The notes below the pieces were generated by a model. It saw only the letters and a program-made list of their open reading frames with translations, did not search any database and was not told where the DNA came from. From Acinetobacter baretiae (GTDB taxonomy: Bacteria; Pseudomonadota; Gammaproteobacteria; Pseudomonadales; Moraxellaceae), in the NCBI RefSeq assembly GCF_015627105.1, contig NZ_VTDM01000018.1, forward strand, positions 1-64,000: a stretch of 64,000 nucleotides of DNA, written 5' to 3'. Of the stretch, positions 54,351 through 64,000 are shown one piece after another (position 1 is the first letter of the stretch; every line of letters begins with the position of its first letter). Made by a program: the position numbers and the translations under genes.

Positions 54351-56231
54351 ATGCAAAATTCAAATGATAAGCCATCTAAATATGCGATTACACTTGCCGC
54401 TTTAGGTGTGGTATTCGGTGACATCGGAACAAGTCCATTATATGCGATAAAACAATGCTTTATTGAGGCACATATTGCGCTAAGTGAGTCTACAATTATG
54501 GGTATTTTGTCATTGGTTTTTTGGTCAATGATGCTTACCATTAGTGTTAAATATGTCACCTTTATTATGCGAGCAGATAACAATGGTGAAGGCGGTATTA
54601 TGTCGCTGTTGGCATTAAATTTACGCCCAAAACATATCAATAAACACACAAAAATATTACTCATTGCGCTAGGTTTTATTGGTGCTTCTTTATTCTTTGG
54701 TGATGGAATCATTACCCCTGCAATTTCAGTACTTTCTGCGGTTGAAGGGTTAAGTATTGCAACACCTGCATTTAATAAATGGCTGATGCCAATTGCACTT
54801 GGAATTTTAACCGCATTGTTTTTGGTACAACGACATGGTACAGCAACCATGGGCAAGTTTTTTGGCCCTATTACCTTAACGTGGTTTCTTTCAATTGGTG
54901 CTTTAGGTGTGATGAGTATTATCAAAACACCTTTTGTTTTAGAGTTAGTTAATCCTTATTGGGCAATCCATTTTATTATACAAGAGCCTGGTGTCGCTTT
55001 TTTAGCGATGGGTGCAGTGGTGCTGACACTCACAGGGGGGGAAGCCTTGTATGCAGATATGGGACATTTTGGTCGTAATCCTATTCGACTAGCATGGTTT
55101 GTTGTAGTGTGCCCATGTTTAATGATCAATTATGCAGGGCAAGGCGCATTATTACTGCGTGATCCTAGTGCGATTTCTAATCCGTTCTATATGCTTGTTC
55201 CTGATTGGGGCTTATACCCAATGATTGCTTTAGCCACAGCAGCAGCCGTGATTGCGTCACAAGCAGTGATTACAGGTGTGTTTTCAATGGCAAATCAAGC
55301 CATACAATTACGTTATTTGCCACGTCTAACCGTACATCACACCTCAGATATAGAGCAAGGTCAAATTTACTTACCCTTTATTAATTGGGTTTTATATATT
55401 TCTGTGGTGATCTTAATCTTACTTTTTCATAACAGTGCCAATTTGGCGAGTGCTTATGGTGTGGCTGTGACTATGACCATGTTGTGTAGTACGATTTTAG
55501 TTACAGCATATGCACGAAGTGGTTGGAAGTGGCCAGTTTGGAAATTGGCACTCTTTGCAGTCCCTTTTTTACTAATGGATATTGTATTTGTATCGTCAAC
55601 ATCATTAAAGATTTTAGCAGGAGGGTGGGTGCCACTTGCGATAGGTGTGGTTGTATTCACTATATTAATGACATGGAAGAATGGGCGTGAAATTGTGATT
55701 CAACGTTTAGAAAAAGATGCTTTACCTCTTGAGTTATTTATTAAAAGTGTGAGCATGAGTGATGACACAAAATATGTACCGGGTGAAGCAATTTTTCTGA
55801 CAGGCACACCAAATATCGTTCCGCATGCCATGTTGCATAATATTAAGCACAACAAAGTGCTTCACGAACGTAATATTATGATTACGGTGGTGACGCAAGA
55901 TGTTCCTTTTGTTTCAGATCAAGATCGGATATATATTGAAAAATTAGATGCGCGTTTTTATCGTATATTTTTATATTATGGCTTTAAAGACCAGCCTAAT
56001 GTGCCTGAAGCTTTAGAAAAAGCATATCACGAACTTCATTTTGAATTTGATATGATGCATATGAGTTTCTTTATTTCAAGAGACAGACTCATACATACAG
56101 TGGGGCAAGGAATGGCACCGTGGCGAGAGAAACTCTTTATTTCCATGTATCGAAATACCAGTCCTGTGAGTGATTTTTATCAAATCCCAACCAATCGGGT
56201 TGTAGAAATGGGTAGCCAAATTGAAATTTAA
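54351..56231 (+). CDS. kup: low-affinity potassium uptake protein Kup
   Basis: This inner-membrane K+ symporter of the KUP/HAK/KT family has the signature [20 protein letters not shown] near the N-terminus, about 12 membrane segments, [14 protein letters not shown], and a C-terminal cytoplasmic domain of about 180 residues. From the ATG at 54351 it is 626 residues; an ATG at 54327 would add eight. Neither has a clear ribosome site, and the later one matches homologues better. The gene is monocistronic, with the tRNA-Ser gene upstream on the other strand and a strong terminator after it. Confidence 0.94.
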   Translation: MQNSNDKPSKYAITLAALGVVFGDIGTSPLYAIKQCFIEAHIALSESTIMGILSLVFWSMMLTISVKYVTFIMRADNNGEGGIMSLLALNLRPKHINKHTKILLIALGFIGASLFFGDGIITPAISVLSAVEGLSIATPAFNKWLMPIALGILTALFLVQRHGTATMGKFFGPITLTWFLSIGALGVMSIIKTPFVLELVNPYWAIHFIIQEPGVAFLAMGAVVLTLTGGEALYADMGHFGRNPIRLAWFVVVCPCLMINYAGQGALLLRDPSAISNPFYMLVPDWGLYPMIALATAAAVIASQAVITGVFSMANQAIQLRYLPRLTVHHTSDIEQGQIYLPFINWVLYISVVILILLFHNSANLASAYGVAVTMTMLCSTILVTAYARSGWKWPVWKLALFAVPFLLMDIVFVSSTSLKILAGGWVPLAIGVVVFTILMTWKNGREIVIQRLEKDALPLELFIKSVSMSDDTKYVPGEAIFLTGTPNIVPHAMLHNIKHNKVLHERNIMITVVTQDVPFVSDQDRIYIEKLDARFYRIFLYYGFKDQPNVPEALEKAYHELHFEFDMMHMSFFISRDRLIHTVGQGMAPWREKLFISMYRNTSPVSDFYQIPTNRVVEMGSQIEI

Positions 56232-56240
56232 ATAAAAAAA

Positions 56241-56266
56241 CCGAGCGCCTAGCGCTCGGTTTTTTT
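56241..56266 (+). terminator. terminator after kup
   Basis: The GC-rich 8-bp stem CCGAGCGC/GCGCTCGG (56241-56259, CTA loop) is preceded by A and followed by seven T, making a strong terminator. It can also serve the convergent small gene. Confidence 0.9.
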
Positions 56267-56280
56267 ATAGGTCACTTATT

Positions 56281-56538
56281 TTATGGTGAACGTACAGGTG
56301 CATTATCTGTATTGGCAGGTGATGCATTGGTATTAATTGGATCAGGTGAAATAAGTTGATACTCTCCACTTTGTAACAATTTGGCCAAAGAACCGGGTTG
56401 ATCATTGACCGTTGTCGATACTGTAACCTTTGATAAACTCTCTAGCGTTTGTCCGGGTTGTACAGCAGGCTCTGCAAATGCAGAATGAAGAGATGAAAAA
56501 CCGACCAATAGGCCAGTAACGAAAATAATATGACGCAT
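56281..56538 (-). CDS. small secreted protein of unknown function
   Basis: This 85-residue protein has a clear signal peptide (MRHIIFVTGLLVGFSSLHSAFA, cut before EPA) and a short hydrophilic, Ser/Thr/Pro/Asn-rich mature part ending NTDNAPVRSP. I recognise no domain. I chose the ATG at 56538 because GGAG lies seven bases upstream; an ATG at 56565 would disrupt the signal peptide's compact form. It converges on kup. The function is unknown. Confidence 0.65.
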   Translation of the reverse strand: MRHIIFVTGLLVGFSSLHSAFAEPAVQPGQTLESLSKVTVSTTVNDQPGSLAKLLQSGEYQLISPDPINTNASPANTDNAPVRSP

Positions 56539-56768
56539 TGTTCGACTCCAGAGCTTTGAAATCATGATATAGCAACAGTTAAACTCTTATTTTACACCCT
56601 TCCAAAGGTGCTTTATATAAAAGTAAATGCCATCGTTACATACGGGTAGAGGTAAATAGAAGGTGATTTTCGAAAACCGTTTAATCTATAAACAATTAAC
56701 GCATCACTAATATACTTTATAATGTGAGATTGTTAATCTCTTCTTAAATTATTGCATTTGAAAAAAAT

Positions 56769-57845
56769 ATGAAGTCTGTGGCGAATGGTTTAAATTGCTT
56801 TAAAACAGGTATGAGTCATCAAATTATGAGTGTATCTCGCTATATGTACTTAGGTGCAATGTGTAGTGTGTTACTGCCACATACGGCCATGGCAAAAGTA
56901 GAAAACCTTTGGTCAACCATGCCTTGTACTAGTCAATTTTATAATAATGCGCCCCCTTATTTGGTTAAAGACAGTCTTAAAAAAAACACCACAGCATTAT
57001 GTTTTAATGGTTTTAACGTGATGTATTCAGGGGTCTCTAAAACGCCATTTTGGAGTGCAGAATATTTAACACCTACACGTTTAAGCCAAAAAATAAAACG
57101 ACAAGATAGCTTTCATGAAGAAGAGCGAGTGCCTTCGATTTACCGTGCAACACTCAAAGATTATAAAGGTTCGGGGTATGATCGTGGTCATATGTCTCCA
57201 AATGGAGATATGCCAGATGAAATGTCACAATATGACAGTTTTTCACTGGCTAACATGGTGCCACAAGCACCAAAAAACAATCAAGAAATATGGCGTATGC
57301 TTGAAGAAGCAACTAGAGGTATGGTCACCAAACAAAAGCAAGACGTTTATGTGGTGACAGGCCCTATATTTTCTGGAAATAAAATTCAAACCATTGGCAA
57401 CGGTGTTTTTGTACCTTCTGCCGTATTTAAAGCAGTTTATTATCCCAAAACAGGGGTGATCGGTGCTTACTATGCACCAAATAATAATTCTTTACAGGTG
57501 AGTGTGGTGAGTGTTTGCCACATTGAAGCATTGACAGGTATGAATCTTTTTCCTGCATTAAATGAATCAGCAAAACGCAAAATTTATGACTTACCTCAAT
57601 CAACCGCAGATGTACAAAGTAATGTAAAACCACGCTATTTGTCTGAAGATACCAAAAGTAGTTGTGCATCGGCAGTCAGCCATGACGATTTAATTGCACT
57701 GAAAAAACAATTTTCTGCCCCTCATCGCCCTGTAGGAGATGCTGAAACAACAGCTACGAGTGGTACACAAAACCATTGGATATTATTCTTTAAAAATATT
57801 GTCATGGATTTACTTGCGTTTTTTACGAAATTAATGGCTAAATAA
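56769..57845 (+). CDS. exported DNA/RNA non-specific endonuclease (NUC1/NucA type)
   Basis: This beta-beta-alpha-metal nuclease has the catalytic DRGHMSPNGDM motif with His141, followed by the metal/substrate Asn-rich segment NMVPQAPKNNQEIW. It should cut single- and double-stranded nucleic acid outside the cytoplasm. A hydrophobic signal sequence is centred on residues 24-42 (...PHTAMAKVEN). The true start may be the ATG at 56769, 56811 or 56826; the later ones give a more normal signal peptide. The C-terminal 22 residues (WILFFKNIVMDLLAFFTKL) are strongly hydrophobic and could be a membrane anchor or surface helix, which is unusual for the family. Confidence 0.85.
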   Translation: MKSVANGLNCFKTGMSHQIMSVSRYMYLGAMCSVLLPHTAMAKVENLWSTMPCTSQFYNNAPPYLVKDSLKKNTTALCFNGFNVMYSGVSKTPFWSAEYLTPTRLSQKIKRQDSFHEEERVPSIYRATLKDYKGSGYDRGHMSPNGDMPDEMSQYDSFSLANMVPQAPKNNQEIWRMLEEATRGMVTKQKQDVYVVTGPIFSGNKIQTIGNGVFVPSAVFKAVYYPKTGVIGAYYAPNNNSLQVSVVSVCHIEALTGMNLFPALNESAKRKIYDLPQSTADVQSNVKPRYLSEDTKSSCASAVSHDDLIALKKQFSAPHRPVGDAETTATSGTQNHWILFFKNIVMDLLAFFTKLMAK

Positions 57846-57883
57846 TCATCAATTGAGAGCAACAATAACAAATAGGAGTAAAT

Positions 57884-58126
57884 ATGTTTAAACCATTTGA
57901 AACCGATGAGTCATCTGCAATATATGATCTTACTTTAGAAAATGGCGCTGATCGAATAAATATATATGGCAATTTACAGGTGACGAAAGATCAAGACGGT
58001 TTAAAAACCGCAAAAGCGTTGCAAGCCTTCGTCAATGACCTTGTCATTGCTTTAGAGCAAACAACAGAATTGCCTGAAAAAATTAAAATACAAGATCAAA
58101 AAGAGGTTGAGAATCCCTTTTTATAG
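57884..58126 (+). CDS. small conserved protein of unknown function
   Basis: This 80-residue acidic protein has no signal peptide or membrane segment. It has a strand-rich N-terminal half (IYDLTLENGADRINIYGNLQV) and a helix from about residue 40. A good AGGAG ribosome site precedes the ATG. It lies 38 bases after the nuclease on the same strand and could be co-transcribed with it. It ends 3 bases before the convergent znuB stop. I do not recognise a family. Confidence 0.7.
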   Translation: MFKPFETDESSAIYDLTLENGADRINIYGNLQVTKDQDGLKTAKALQAFVNDLVIALEQTTELPEKIKIQDQKEVENPFL

Positions 58127-58129
58127 GTG

Positions 58130-58927
58130 TTAACGACGCATCAATTTTTGCAGTGTAAAAATACTGAAAAATAAAAATGCCATGGTTAATACAATACTTA
58201 AACCTGTGGCAATATTGAGTAGTGCGCTTGACCAAAGCCCAATAGATAATGCCACTTGGCCTAATATAAAGGCAAACAAAACCATTTGTTTAGGAGAATT
58301 TGCCAACAGTCGTGCAGTCAAAGCAGGAATGACCAATAAAGCGCCCATGAGCAATGAACCTACTGCTCGAAGTGCAAGTACAGTAAACATGGCGAGTAAA
58401 AGCATAAACACTAAGCGCTGTAACTTTGCATTAACACCTTCACTAACAGCGATGTCAGTATCAATTGCAATTTGAATTTGAGGGGTCCAAAAGATATATA
58501 AAACTGCAATTGCTATAAAAATAACAGCAGAAAAGAGCGGTAAATCTGTCCAATTAATAGTGAGTAAGTCACCAAATAAATAACTTTGTAACTCAGGTCG
58601 AAGGAGTGGAAGTTGTTGAATTAACAATAAACCACTACAGAGCAATGTGGCTGAACATAAAGCCAATAGTGCATCATTGGGTAAGCGTCGGTCATGTAAA
58701 AACCATAAAATTGCGACCAATAACAAGGCTAAAAAAGACACGCCAAGCCATAAGGGTAAAGACAATAACCCTGCCACAGCAACTCCAAGCAAAGTGCCGT
58801 GTGCCATTGTATCTGCAAAAAAAGACATACGGCGCCATAACATAAGACAACCGAGTGGTGCAGTGAGAAAAATAAGTAAACTGCCCATGACCCATGCAGG
58901 GAGCAATAGTTGTAACCATTCGATCAA
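58130..58927 (-). CDS. znuB: zinc ABC transporter permease ZnuB
   Basis: This inner-membrane subunit of the high-affinity zinc importer has 265 residues and about eight hydrophobic segments. The ABC-3 family pattern is visible: APLGCLMLWRRMSFFADTMAHGTLLGVAVAG near the start (coupling region) and RAVGSLLMGALLVIPALTARLL near residue 190. It lies 3 bases after znuC and is the last gene of zur-znuC-znuB. Expression should be repressed by Zur through the boxes at 60.26-60.29 kb. Confidence 0.95.
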   Translation of the reverse strand: MIEWLQLLLPAWVMGSLLIFLTAPLGCLMLWRRMSFFADTMAHGTLLGVAVAGLLSLPLWLGVSFLALLLVAILWFLHDRRLPNDALLALCSATLLCSGLLLIQQLPLLRPELQSYLFGDLLTINWTDLPLFSAVIFIAIAVLYIFWTPQIQIAIDTDIAVSEGVNAKLQRLVFMLLLAMFTVLALRAVGSLLMGALLVIPALTARLLANSPKQMVLFAFILGQVALSIGLWSSALLNIATGLSIVLTMAFLFFSIFTLQKLMRR

Positions 58928-58930
58928 GAT

Positions 58931-59716
58931 CTATATCTCCGCTTCGGGATGAATGTGAGGAGTAGAATCATGCTGGCATGTCGTTGGTGTATCGCCGTGG
59001 GCACAGTGATCATGATGATGCTGATAAAAAGTACGTTGAGTTCCAAAAATGGCTAAATATTCAGGATGCTGTTGTACATTTTCAGGTGAACCGCTACAGC
59101 AAATGTGTTTGTTTAAGCAAATAACACGATGTGTACCTTGCATGACCCATTGAAGATCGTGTGACACCATAATTACGGCACAGCCATAACGTTCGGGTAA
59201 AGTACGAACATAGGCGTATAGTTCAGCTTCAGATTGAATATCTAACCCTTGCATTGGTTCGTCTAAAACCAAAACGTGTGGTTGTCTAAGTAACGCACGT
59301 GCCAATAATACTCGTTGACGCTCACCGCCAGAGAGCAGTTGTACTTTGGCATCAAGTAATTTGTAAATGCCTGTTTCTTCAATGATTTGTTGTTTAATAC
59401 GTGGTGAGCATTTTTCTAAAGCAAGTAGATCCTTCACACGCAAAGGTAAACTTAAAGACGGATGGAATTTTTGAGGGACATAAGACAGTTTTAAATGATT
59501 GGCTTTTTTTATATAGCCTTGATTTGGCTGGACAATGCCAAGCAATACTTTAATTAAAGTCGATTTACCTGCCCCATTTGGCCCAATAAGTGTCACAATT
59601 TCATTCTCATGGAGTGTGAAATCTACACCTGTAAGAATATGGCGTTCATCGAGCTGAACGTGAATATTATCTAAAGAAATCAGTTCAGACACTATGCGAG
59701 ATTGCACTGGCGACAT
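58931..59716 (-). CDS. znuC: zinc ABC transporter ATP-binding protein ZnuC
   Basis: This cytoplasmic ATPase subunit energises zinc import. The 261-residue protein has Walker A GPNGAGKSTL, the signature LSGGERQR, Walker B VLVLDEPMQGLD, and the H-loop VSHDLQWV. The C-terminal 25 residues are His/Cys-rich (YQHHHDHCAHGD...CQHDSTPHIH), typical of ZnuC and probably zinc-sensing or buffering. The ATG at 59716 overlaps zur by 25 bases; a GTG at 59692, overlapping the zur stop as TAGTG, is an alternative. Confidence 0.94.
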   Translation of the reverse strand: MSPVQSRIVSELISLDNIHVQLDERHILTGVDFTLHENEIVTLIGPNGAGKSTLIKVLLGIVQPNQGYIKKANHLKLSYVPQKFHPSLSLPLRVKDLLALEKCSPRIKQQIIEETGIYKLLDAKVQLLSGGERQRVLLARALLRQPHVLVLDEPMQGLDIQSEAELYAYVRTLPERYGCAVIMVSHDLQWVMQGTHRVICLNKHICCSGSPENVQQHPEYLAIFGTQRTFYQHHHDHCAHGDTPTTCQHDSTPHIHPEAEI

Positions 59717-60186
59717 GTTCCTGAAATTTCAATGGTGGTATGATGAATGGTAAATTCATCTGAGCCTGCAAGCATAGATAATTGATTCAGCGCAGAATCT
59801 GCAGAAGCTTCTTTGACTGTTTTGCAATTTGAACAAATTAAAAAAGCAGCTTGATGTCCTTCTCTAGGGTGACAACATGGAATAAATGCATTAATAGAAC
59901 TTAATCGATGAATCAAACCCATATCAAGTAAAAAATCTAAACTTCGATACACTGTCGGTGGGGCAGCAGGTTTATCTGAGGTATTTTTGATTTGCGCTAA
60001 AATATCATATGCCCCAATTGGGCCATGAGATTGTAAAATTAAAGAAAGTACTTCTTTCCTAAGCGGTGTAAGACGAGCATGATTTTGACTGCATAGATTT
60101 TCAGCTTCAAGCAGTCGAGTATCGATGTCTGCATGATCATGTACGCCATGCACTGTATTATCATGTGAATGAGTACATGATGCCAT
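59692..60186 (-). CDS. zur: zinc uptake regulator Zur (Fur family)
   Basis: This 164-residue zinc-responsive repressor has a Fur-type winged helix (residues about 35-95; PPTVYRSLDFLLDMGLIHRL). Dimerisation-domain zinc-site Cys pairs lie in CSNC and CRQC, and there are further Cys/His at CCHPREGHQ. A His-rich N-terminal extension (HSHDNTVHGVHDHAD) is present. With zinc bound it represses znuA and its own operon. It is the first gene of zur-znuC-znuB, divergent from znuA, with two Zur boxes in the 132-base gap. Confidence 0.94.
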   Translation of the reverse strand: MASCTHSHDNTVHGVHDHADIDTRLLEAENLCSQNHARLTPLRKEVLSLILQSHGPIGAYDILAQIKNTSDKPAAPPTVYRSLDFLLDMGLIHRLSSINAFIPCCHPREGHQAAFLICSNCKTVKEASADSALNQLSMLAGSDEFTIHHTTIEISGTCRQCNLA

Positions 60187-60260
60187 ATAATTTACCTGAC
60201 CTGAAATAAGAGATTTTGACGATATATTTTCGAAATTATATTAGCATATTTCTGATATAT

Positions 60261-60273
60261 GTTACAGTATAAC
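60261..60273. promoter_or_regulatory. Zur box 1 (one mismatch)
   Basis: GTTACAGTATAAC differs at one base from the Zur palindrome GTTATAnTATAAC. It lies in the zur-znuA gap, 20 bases centre to centre from box 2, so two Zur dimers could bind nearly on the same helix face. Confidence 0.8.
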
Positions 60274-60280
60274 GTAAAAT

Positions 60281-60293
60281 GTTATATTATAAC
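60281..60293. promoter_or_regulatory. Zur box 2 (perfect palindrome)
   Basis: GTTATATTATAAC is a perfect palindrome matching the Zur consensus of gammaproteobacteria. It lies 25 bases before the first znuA ATG and should block transcription of znuA and the divergent zur operon when zinc is plentiful. Confidence 0.9.
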
Positions 60294-60318
60294 GCTTAAA
60301 ATCGTATGATTAACACAA

Positions 60319-61173
60319 ATGAGATCGACCATGGCACGTTTAATTGCAGTATTGATGTTGGTTTTTTATAGCCATAGTCTTTGGGCAAAAGGATTTGTTG
60401 TTTCAATTCATCCATTATATCTGATTGCTCAAGAAGTCACCAAGGGAATTGAACAACCAGAGTTACTGTTGGGCAATCAATCCGGTCATGACATTCAGTT
60501 AACGCCTGAGAATCGTAAAAGTATACAAGATGCAGAGTTGATTATTTGGTTAGGTAAAGCACACGAAGCCCCTTTAAGCAAATTACTGACAGATAACCCT
60601 AAAGCGTTTTCACTGCTTTCATCGGGTGTGCTAAATACTTTACCGTTAAGAGATGTTAAAGGAAATACCATTGCTCAGTCTGTTGATAGTCATGTTTGGC
60701 TAGAGCCAAATAATGCAGTTAGAATTGCCTTTTTTATTGCAGCAACACGTTCTAAACAACATCCTGAACATAAAGAACAATACTGGGCCAATGCACGTGC
60801 ATTTGCACAAAAATTTCTAATTGCAACACATCAATTTGGACAGCATAAAACACCGAGGAAATATTGGTCATACCATGATGCTTACCAGTATATTGAACGT
60901 CCATTAAACATTAAGCTTGCAGGTACACTCACCAATGACCCGCATGTGCCACCAACTGTCGCTCAAATTAAATACCTCAATGACAATAGACCTTATCCAA
61001 GTATGTGTTTATTGGCAGAGGGTGAAGCAAATCGAAGCCAATATCAAAAATTACAACCCATACAATTTCAGCCTGTTGATGAAAGTTTAAAAGGTGAAAA
61101 TGATTTCATTCAAGCGTGGATTGATCTTGCACAAAAAATTCACCAATGTGTGCAAACATCAACCAAATCTTAA
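60319..61173 (+). CDS. znuA: periplasmic zinc-binding protein ZnuA
   Basis: This 284-residue solute-binding protein captures zinc and delivers it to ZnuBC. It has a signal peptide (residues about 1-23, ...SHSLWAKG). Candidate zinc ligands are His57 in QSGHDIQL, His in DSHVWLEP near residue 121, His in SYHDAYQYIE near residue 188, and an acidic AEGEAN site near residue 233. It lacks the His-rich loop of E. coli ZnuA and is shorter. Start may be ATG 60319 or 60331. Divergent from zur and controlled by the two boxes. Confidence 0.92.
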   Translation: MRSTMARLIAVLMLVFYSHSLWAKGFVVSIHPLYLIAQEVTKGIEQPELLLGNQSGHDIQLTPENRKSIQDAELIIWLGKAHEAPLSKLLTDNPKAFSLLSSGVLNTLPLRDVKGNTIAQSVDSHVWLEPNNAVRIAFFIAATRSKQHPEHKEQYWANARAFAQKFLIATHQFGQHKTPRKYWSYHDAYQYIERPLNIKLAGTLTNDPHVPPTVAQIKYLNDNRPYPSMCLLAEGEANRSQYQKLQPIQFQPVDESLKGENDFIQAWIDLAQKIHQCVQTSTKS

Positions 61174-61250
61174 AAAATAGGCTTAACTTAAGCTTAAATT
61201 AAAAAAAACTCGCTTTTTACCAAAAAGGTGGCGCTAACCGTCGGAAAAGA

Positions 61251-61279
61251 TTGCATGTTGAGGGGGGTGACTCTATAAT
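61251..61279 (+). promoter_or_regulatory. sigma-70-type promoter of the atp operon
   Basis: TTGCAT at 61251-61256 and a perfect TATAAT at 61274-61279 are separated by 17 bases, the ideal spacing. It lies about 60 bases before the atpI start, with no other gene between. Confidence 0.75.
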
Positions 61280-61341
61280 GCCTGCGATTAAAAACGATCA
61301 TGAGTTAAACTTTTGAACATTCATGTTAGGTGTCAGCCAAA

Positions 61342-61734
61342 ATGGCTCAAGTAAAGCGTATGATAGACCTACGTTTTGCCAAAGCTCAGGTCTGTTTACA
61401 AGCATTAATGATTCCAGTATCAGCCTTTATTACATGGCTTTTGAAAGGTGGAGCGGCTGCAAAAAGTATTGCACTTGGTGCATTGGTTTGCTGGCTTGCA
61501 TGTACCTATTTTTCATGGCAGTCCTTTCGGACCGCAGGAGCACGCGCTTCAAAGCAAGTGCTTTTTAATATGTATAAAGGAATGATGGGTAAGTTTGCGA
61601 TTGTTATGATTGGATTTGCTTTAATTTTAAACAATGTGAAACCGTTGTCACCAATTGCATTGTTTTGTGGTTTTATACTTGTTCAGATGATGTCATGGGT
61701 TGCCCCTTTTTTGGTGTCTAGACGAACAAAATAA
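61342..61734 (+). CDS. atpI: ATP synthase subunit I (AtpI-like)
   Basis: This 130-residue membrane protein has four hydrophobic segments. It occupies the atpI position and helps assembly of the c-ring in other bacteria, though it is not essential. Sequence is poorly conserved in the family, as usual; a positively charged QVKRMIDLRFAK opening precedes the first segment, and RRTK ends it. I chose ATG 61342, with TAGGTG upstream; a GTG at 61330 is less likely. It is first in the atp operon. Confidence 0.85.
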   Translation: MAQVKRMIDLRFAKAQVCLQALMIPVSAFITWLLKGGAAAKSIALGALVCWLACTYFSWQSFRTAGARASKQVLFNMYKGMMGKFAIVMIGFALILNNVKPLSPIALFCGFILVQMMSWVAPFLVSRRTK

Positions 61735-61840
61735 ACAAGTATAAGCACATAAAATTGAATATTATTGGAGAGACACGAGATACCTTTGCAGTACGCAGTA
61801 TTCGTTTCTCTTTTTCGTAATTGACATTGACCAGGTGTGA

Positions 61841-63055
<1,215 letters not shown>

Positions 63056-63092
63056 TTCGTATATTCCAAAATTATGTGATTGAGGAATTGCA

Positions 63093-63563
63093 ATGAATAT
63101 CAACTACACATTATTTGGTCAAGCAATTGCATTTTTAGTTTTCGTCATATTTTGCATGAAGTTTGTTTGGCCACCACTAATCAATGCGATTAGTGAACGT
63201 CAACGTCGAATCGCTGATGGCTTAAACGCTGCTGAAAAAGCAAAAGCAGATCTTGCTGATGCACAGGCTCAAGTGAAAAATGAACTTGATGCAGCAAAAG
63301 TTCAGGCAGCACAATTGATTGAACAAGCGAATCGTCGTGCAAATCAATTGGTTGAAGAAGCACGTACACAAGCAACTGCTGAAGGTGAACGTATTCGTCA
63401 ACAGGCGCAAGAAAATGCTGATCAAGAGATCAATGCTGCTCGCGAACAATTACGTCAACAAGTTGCTGCTTTGGCAGTAGATGGTGCAGAAAAAATTCTT
63501 AACCAAAATGTTGATGCAGAAGCTCACAATGCCATGCTGACTCAGCTGGCTGCGAAACTCTAA
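63093..63563 (+). CDS. atpF: ATP synthase Fo subunit b
   Basis: This 156-residue peripheral-stalk protein has one N-terminal membrane span (about residues 5-27), then a long charged Ala/Gln-rich helix. The helix ([20 protein letters not shown] through about residue 140) forms the parallel coiled coil reaching to F1. Length and pattern are standard. It lies between atpE and atpH with short gaps and a TGAGGA ribosome site. Confidence 0.95.
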   Translation: MNINYTLFGQAIAFLVFVIFCMKFVWPPLINAISERQRRIADGLNAAEKAKADLADAQAQVKNELDAAKVQAAQLIEQANRRANQLVEEARTQATAEGERIRQQAQENADQEINAAREQLRQQVAALAVDGAEKILNQNVDAEAHNAMLTQLAAKL

Positions 63564-63575
63564 GAGAGGCGAGAT

Positions 63576-64000
63576 ATGTCTGAACTCTTGACGTTGGCAC
63601 GCCCGTACGCTAAAGCAGCATTTTCTTATGCTGCTGAGCAAGGTGTAACTGACAATTGGTCAAATGCATTACAAATGCTCAGTGCTGCGGTGCAAGACGA
63701 AGCATTTTCCGCTTATTTGAACCGTCCTGAGATGACTCCGGAAGGGCAATTAAAGCTTCTTACGCACGTTTTAGGTGAAGCACAATCAGAAGCACTATCA
63801 AAATTCATCTTACTTTTGGCTGAAAATGACCGTTTGGCATTGCTTCCACAAGTATTAACTGAATACGAAGAGCTCAAGTCACAACGCAATAAAATTGTTG
63901 ATATCGATATTGAATCAGCATTTCCGTTGACAGCAGTACAAGAACAGTTACTGATTCAAGCGTTAGAAAAACGCTTTAATAGTGGTGTGAAAGTATCTGT
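63576..64000 (+). CDS. atpH: ATP synthase F1 subunit delta, 5' part (truncated by window end)
   Basis: The ATG at 63576 lies 12 bases after the atpF stop and follows a purine-rich GAGAGGCGAG site. It opens an uninterrupted frame of 141 codons to the window edge: [20 protein letters not shown]..., typical for the delta (OSCP) subunit that joins the stalk to F1. About 35-40 residues are missing beyond the window. The rest of the F1 genes should follow. Confidence 0.94.
   Translation, partial: MSELLTLARPYAKAAFSYAAEQGVTDNWSNALQMLSAAVQDEAFSAYLNRPEMTPEGQLKLLTHVLGEAQSEALSKFILLLAENDRLALLPQVLTEYEELKSQRNKIVDIDIESAFPLTAVQEQLLIQALEKRFNSGVKVS

Overview
The window is a stretch of chromosome from a gammaproteobacterium that is almost certainly an Acinetobacter species. 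The base composition is AT-rich. The order mviN/murJ - FKBP isomerases - polysaccharide genes - galU-ugd-gpi-gne1-pgm is the Acinetobacter K-locus neighbourhood. The single fructose PTS with EI and HPr fused into FruB, the PQQ glucose dehydrogenase, and the zur-znu block next to the atp operon all fit this genus. I cannot name the species. Most of the window is core housekeeping. Mobile DNA is limited to the 3' end of an IS630-type transposase at the left edge.

Layout. 1-0.4 kb: truncated transposase. 0.5-3.4 kb: DUF1345 membrane protein, argA, TetR regulator. 3.7-8.6 kb: ribF-ileS-lspA-fkpB, with lipoprotein signal peptidase overlapping ileS. 8.6-11.3 kb: a leftward block with an RcnB-type secreted protein, an SDR, a MupP-like phosphatase and ubiG. 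11.5-12.8 kb: dsbA facing a FabR-like repressor. 12.9-15.9 kb: two exported purine-nucleosidase paralogues divergent from a Tsx-type nucleoside porin. 16.1-21.3 kb: rph, a small ferredoxin-fold-like protein, gap, dgkA, ampD and murJ. 21.4-22.8 kb: two exported FKBP isomerases.

23.1-38.0 kb is a K-locus-type glycan cluster: gna, wzx, four glycosyltransferases, a WbpP/TviC-type epimerase, itrA, galU, ugd, gpi, gne1, and convergent pgm. I see no Wzy polymerase and no wza-wzb-wzc export genes, and Ugd lacks the canonical catalytic cysteine. 38.5-42.0 kb: gltP, an amino-acid permease and a homocysteine methyltransferase. 42.2-47.7 kb: the fruBKA PTS operon (minus strand). 48.0-53.5 kb: ybaK, a Bcr/CflA exporter and gcd, separated by long AT-rich gaps. 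54.1 kb: tRNA-Ser(GGA). 54.3-58.1 kb: kup, a small secreted protein, a secreted NUC1-type nuclease and a small conserved protein. 58.1-61.2 kb: the znuB-znuC-zur operon divergent from znuA, with two Zur boxes between. 61.3-64.0 kb: start of the F1Fo ATP synthase operon (atpI-B-E-F-H), running off the right edge.

How they fit together. (i) The glycan locus makes UDP-sugars (GalU, Gne1, Gna plus the epimerase), starts a lipid-linked unit (ItrA), extends it (four transferases) and flips it (Wzx). Without a visible polymerase or exporter it may make a short oligosaccharide for protein or lipid decoration, or the missing parts lie elsewhere. (ii) Tsx, two periplasmic nucleosidases and, elsewhere in the window, an exported DNA/RNA nuclease could form an extracellular nucleic-acid scavenging route. 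(iii) AmpD, MupP and MurJ concern peptidoglycan recycling and lipid II export. (iv) Zur/ZnuABC is a self-contained zinc-uptake regulon. No CRISPR array, prophage or integron was seen.
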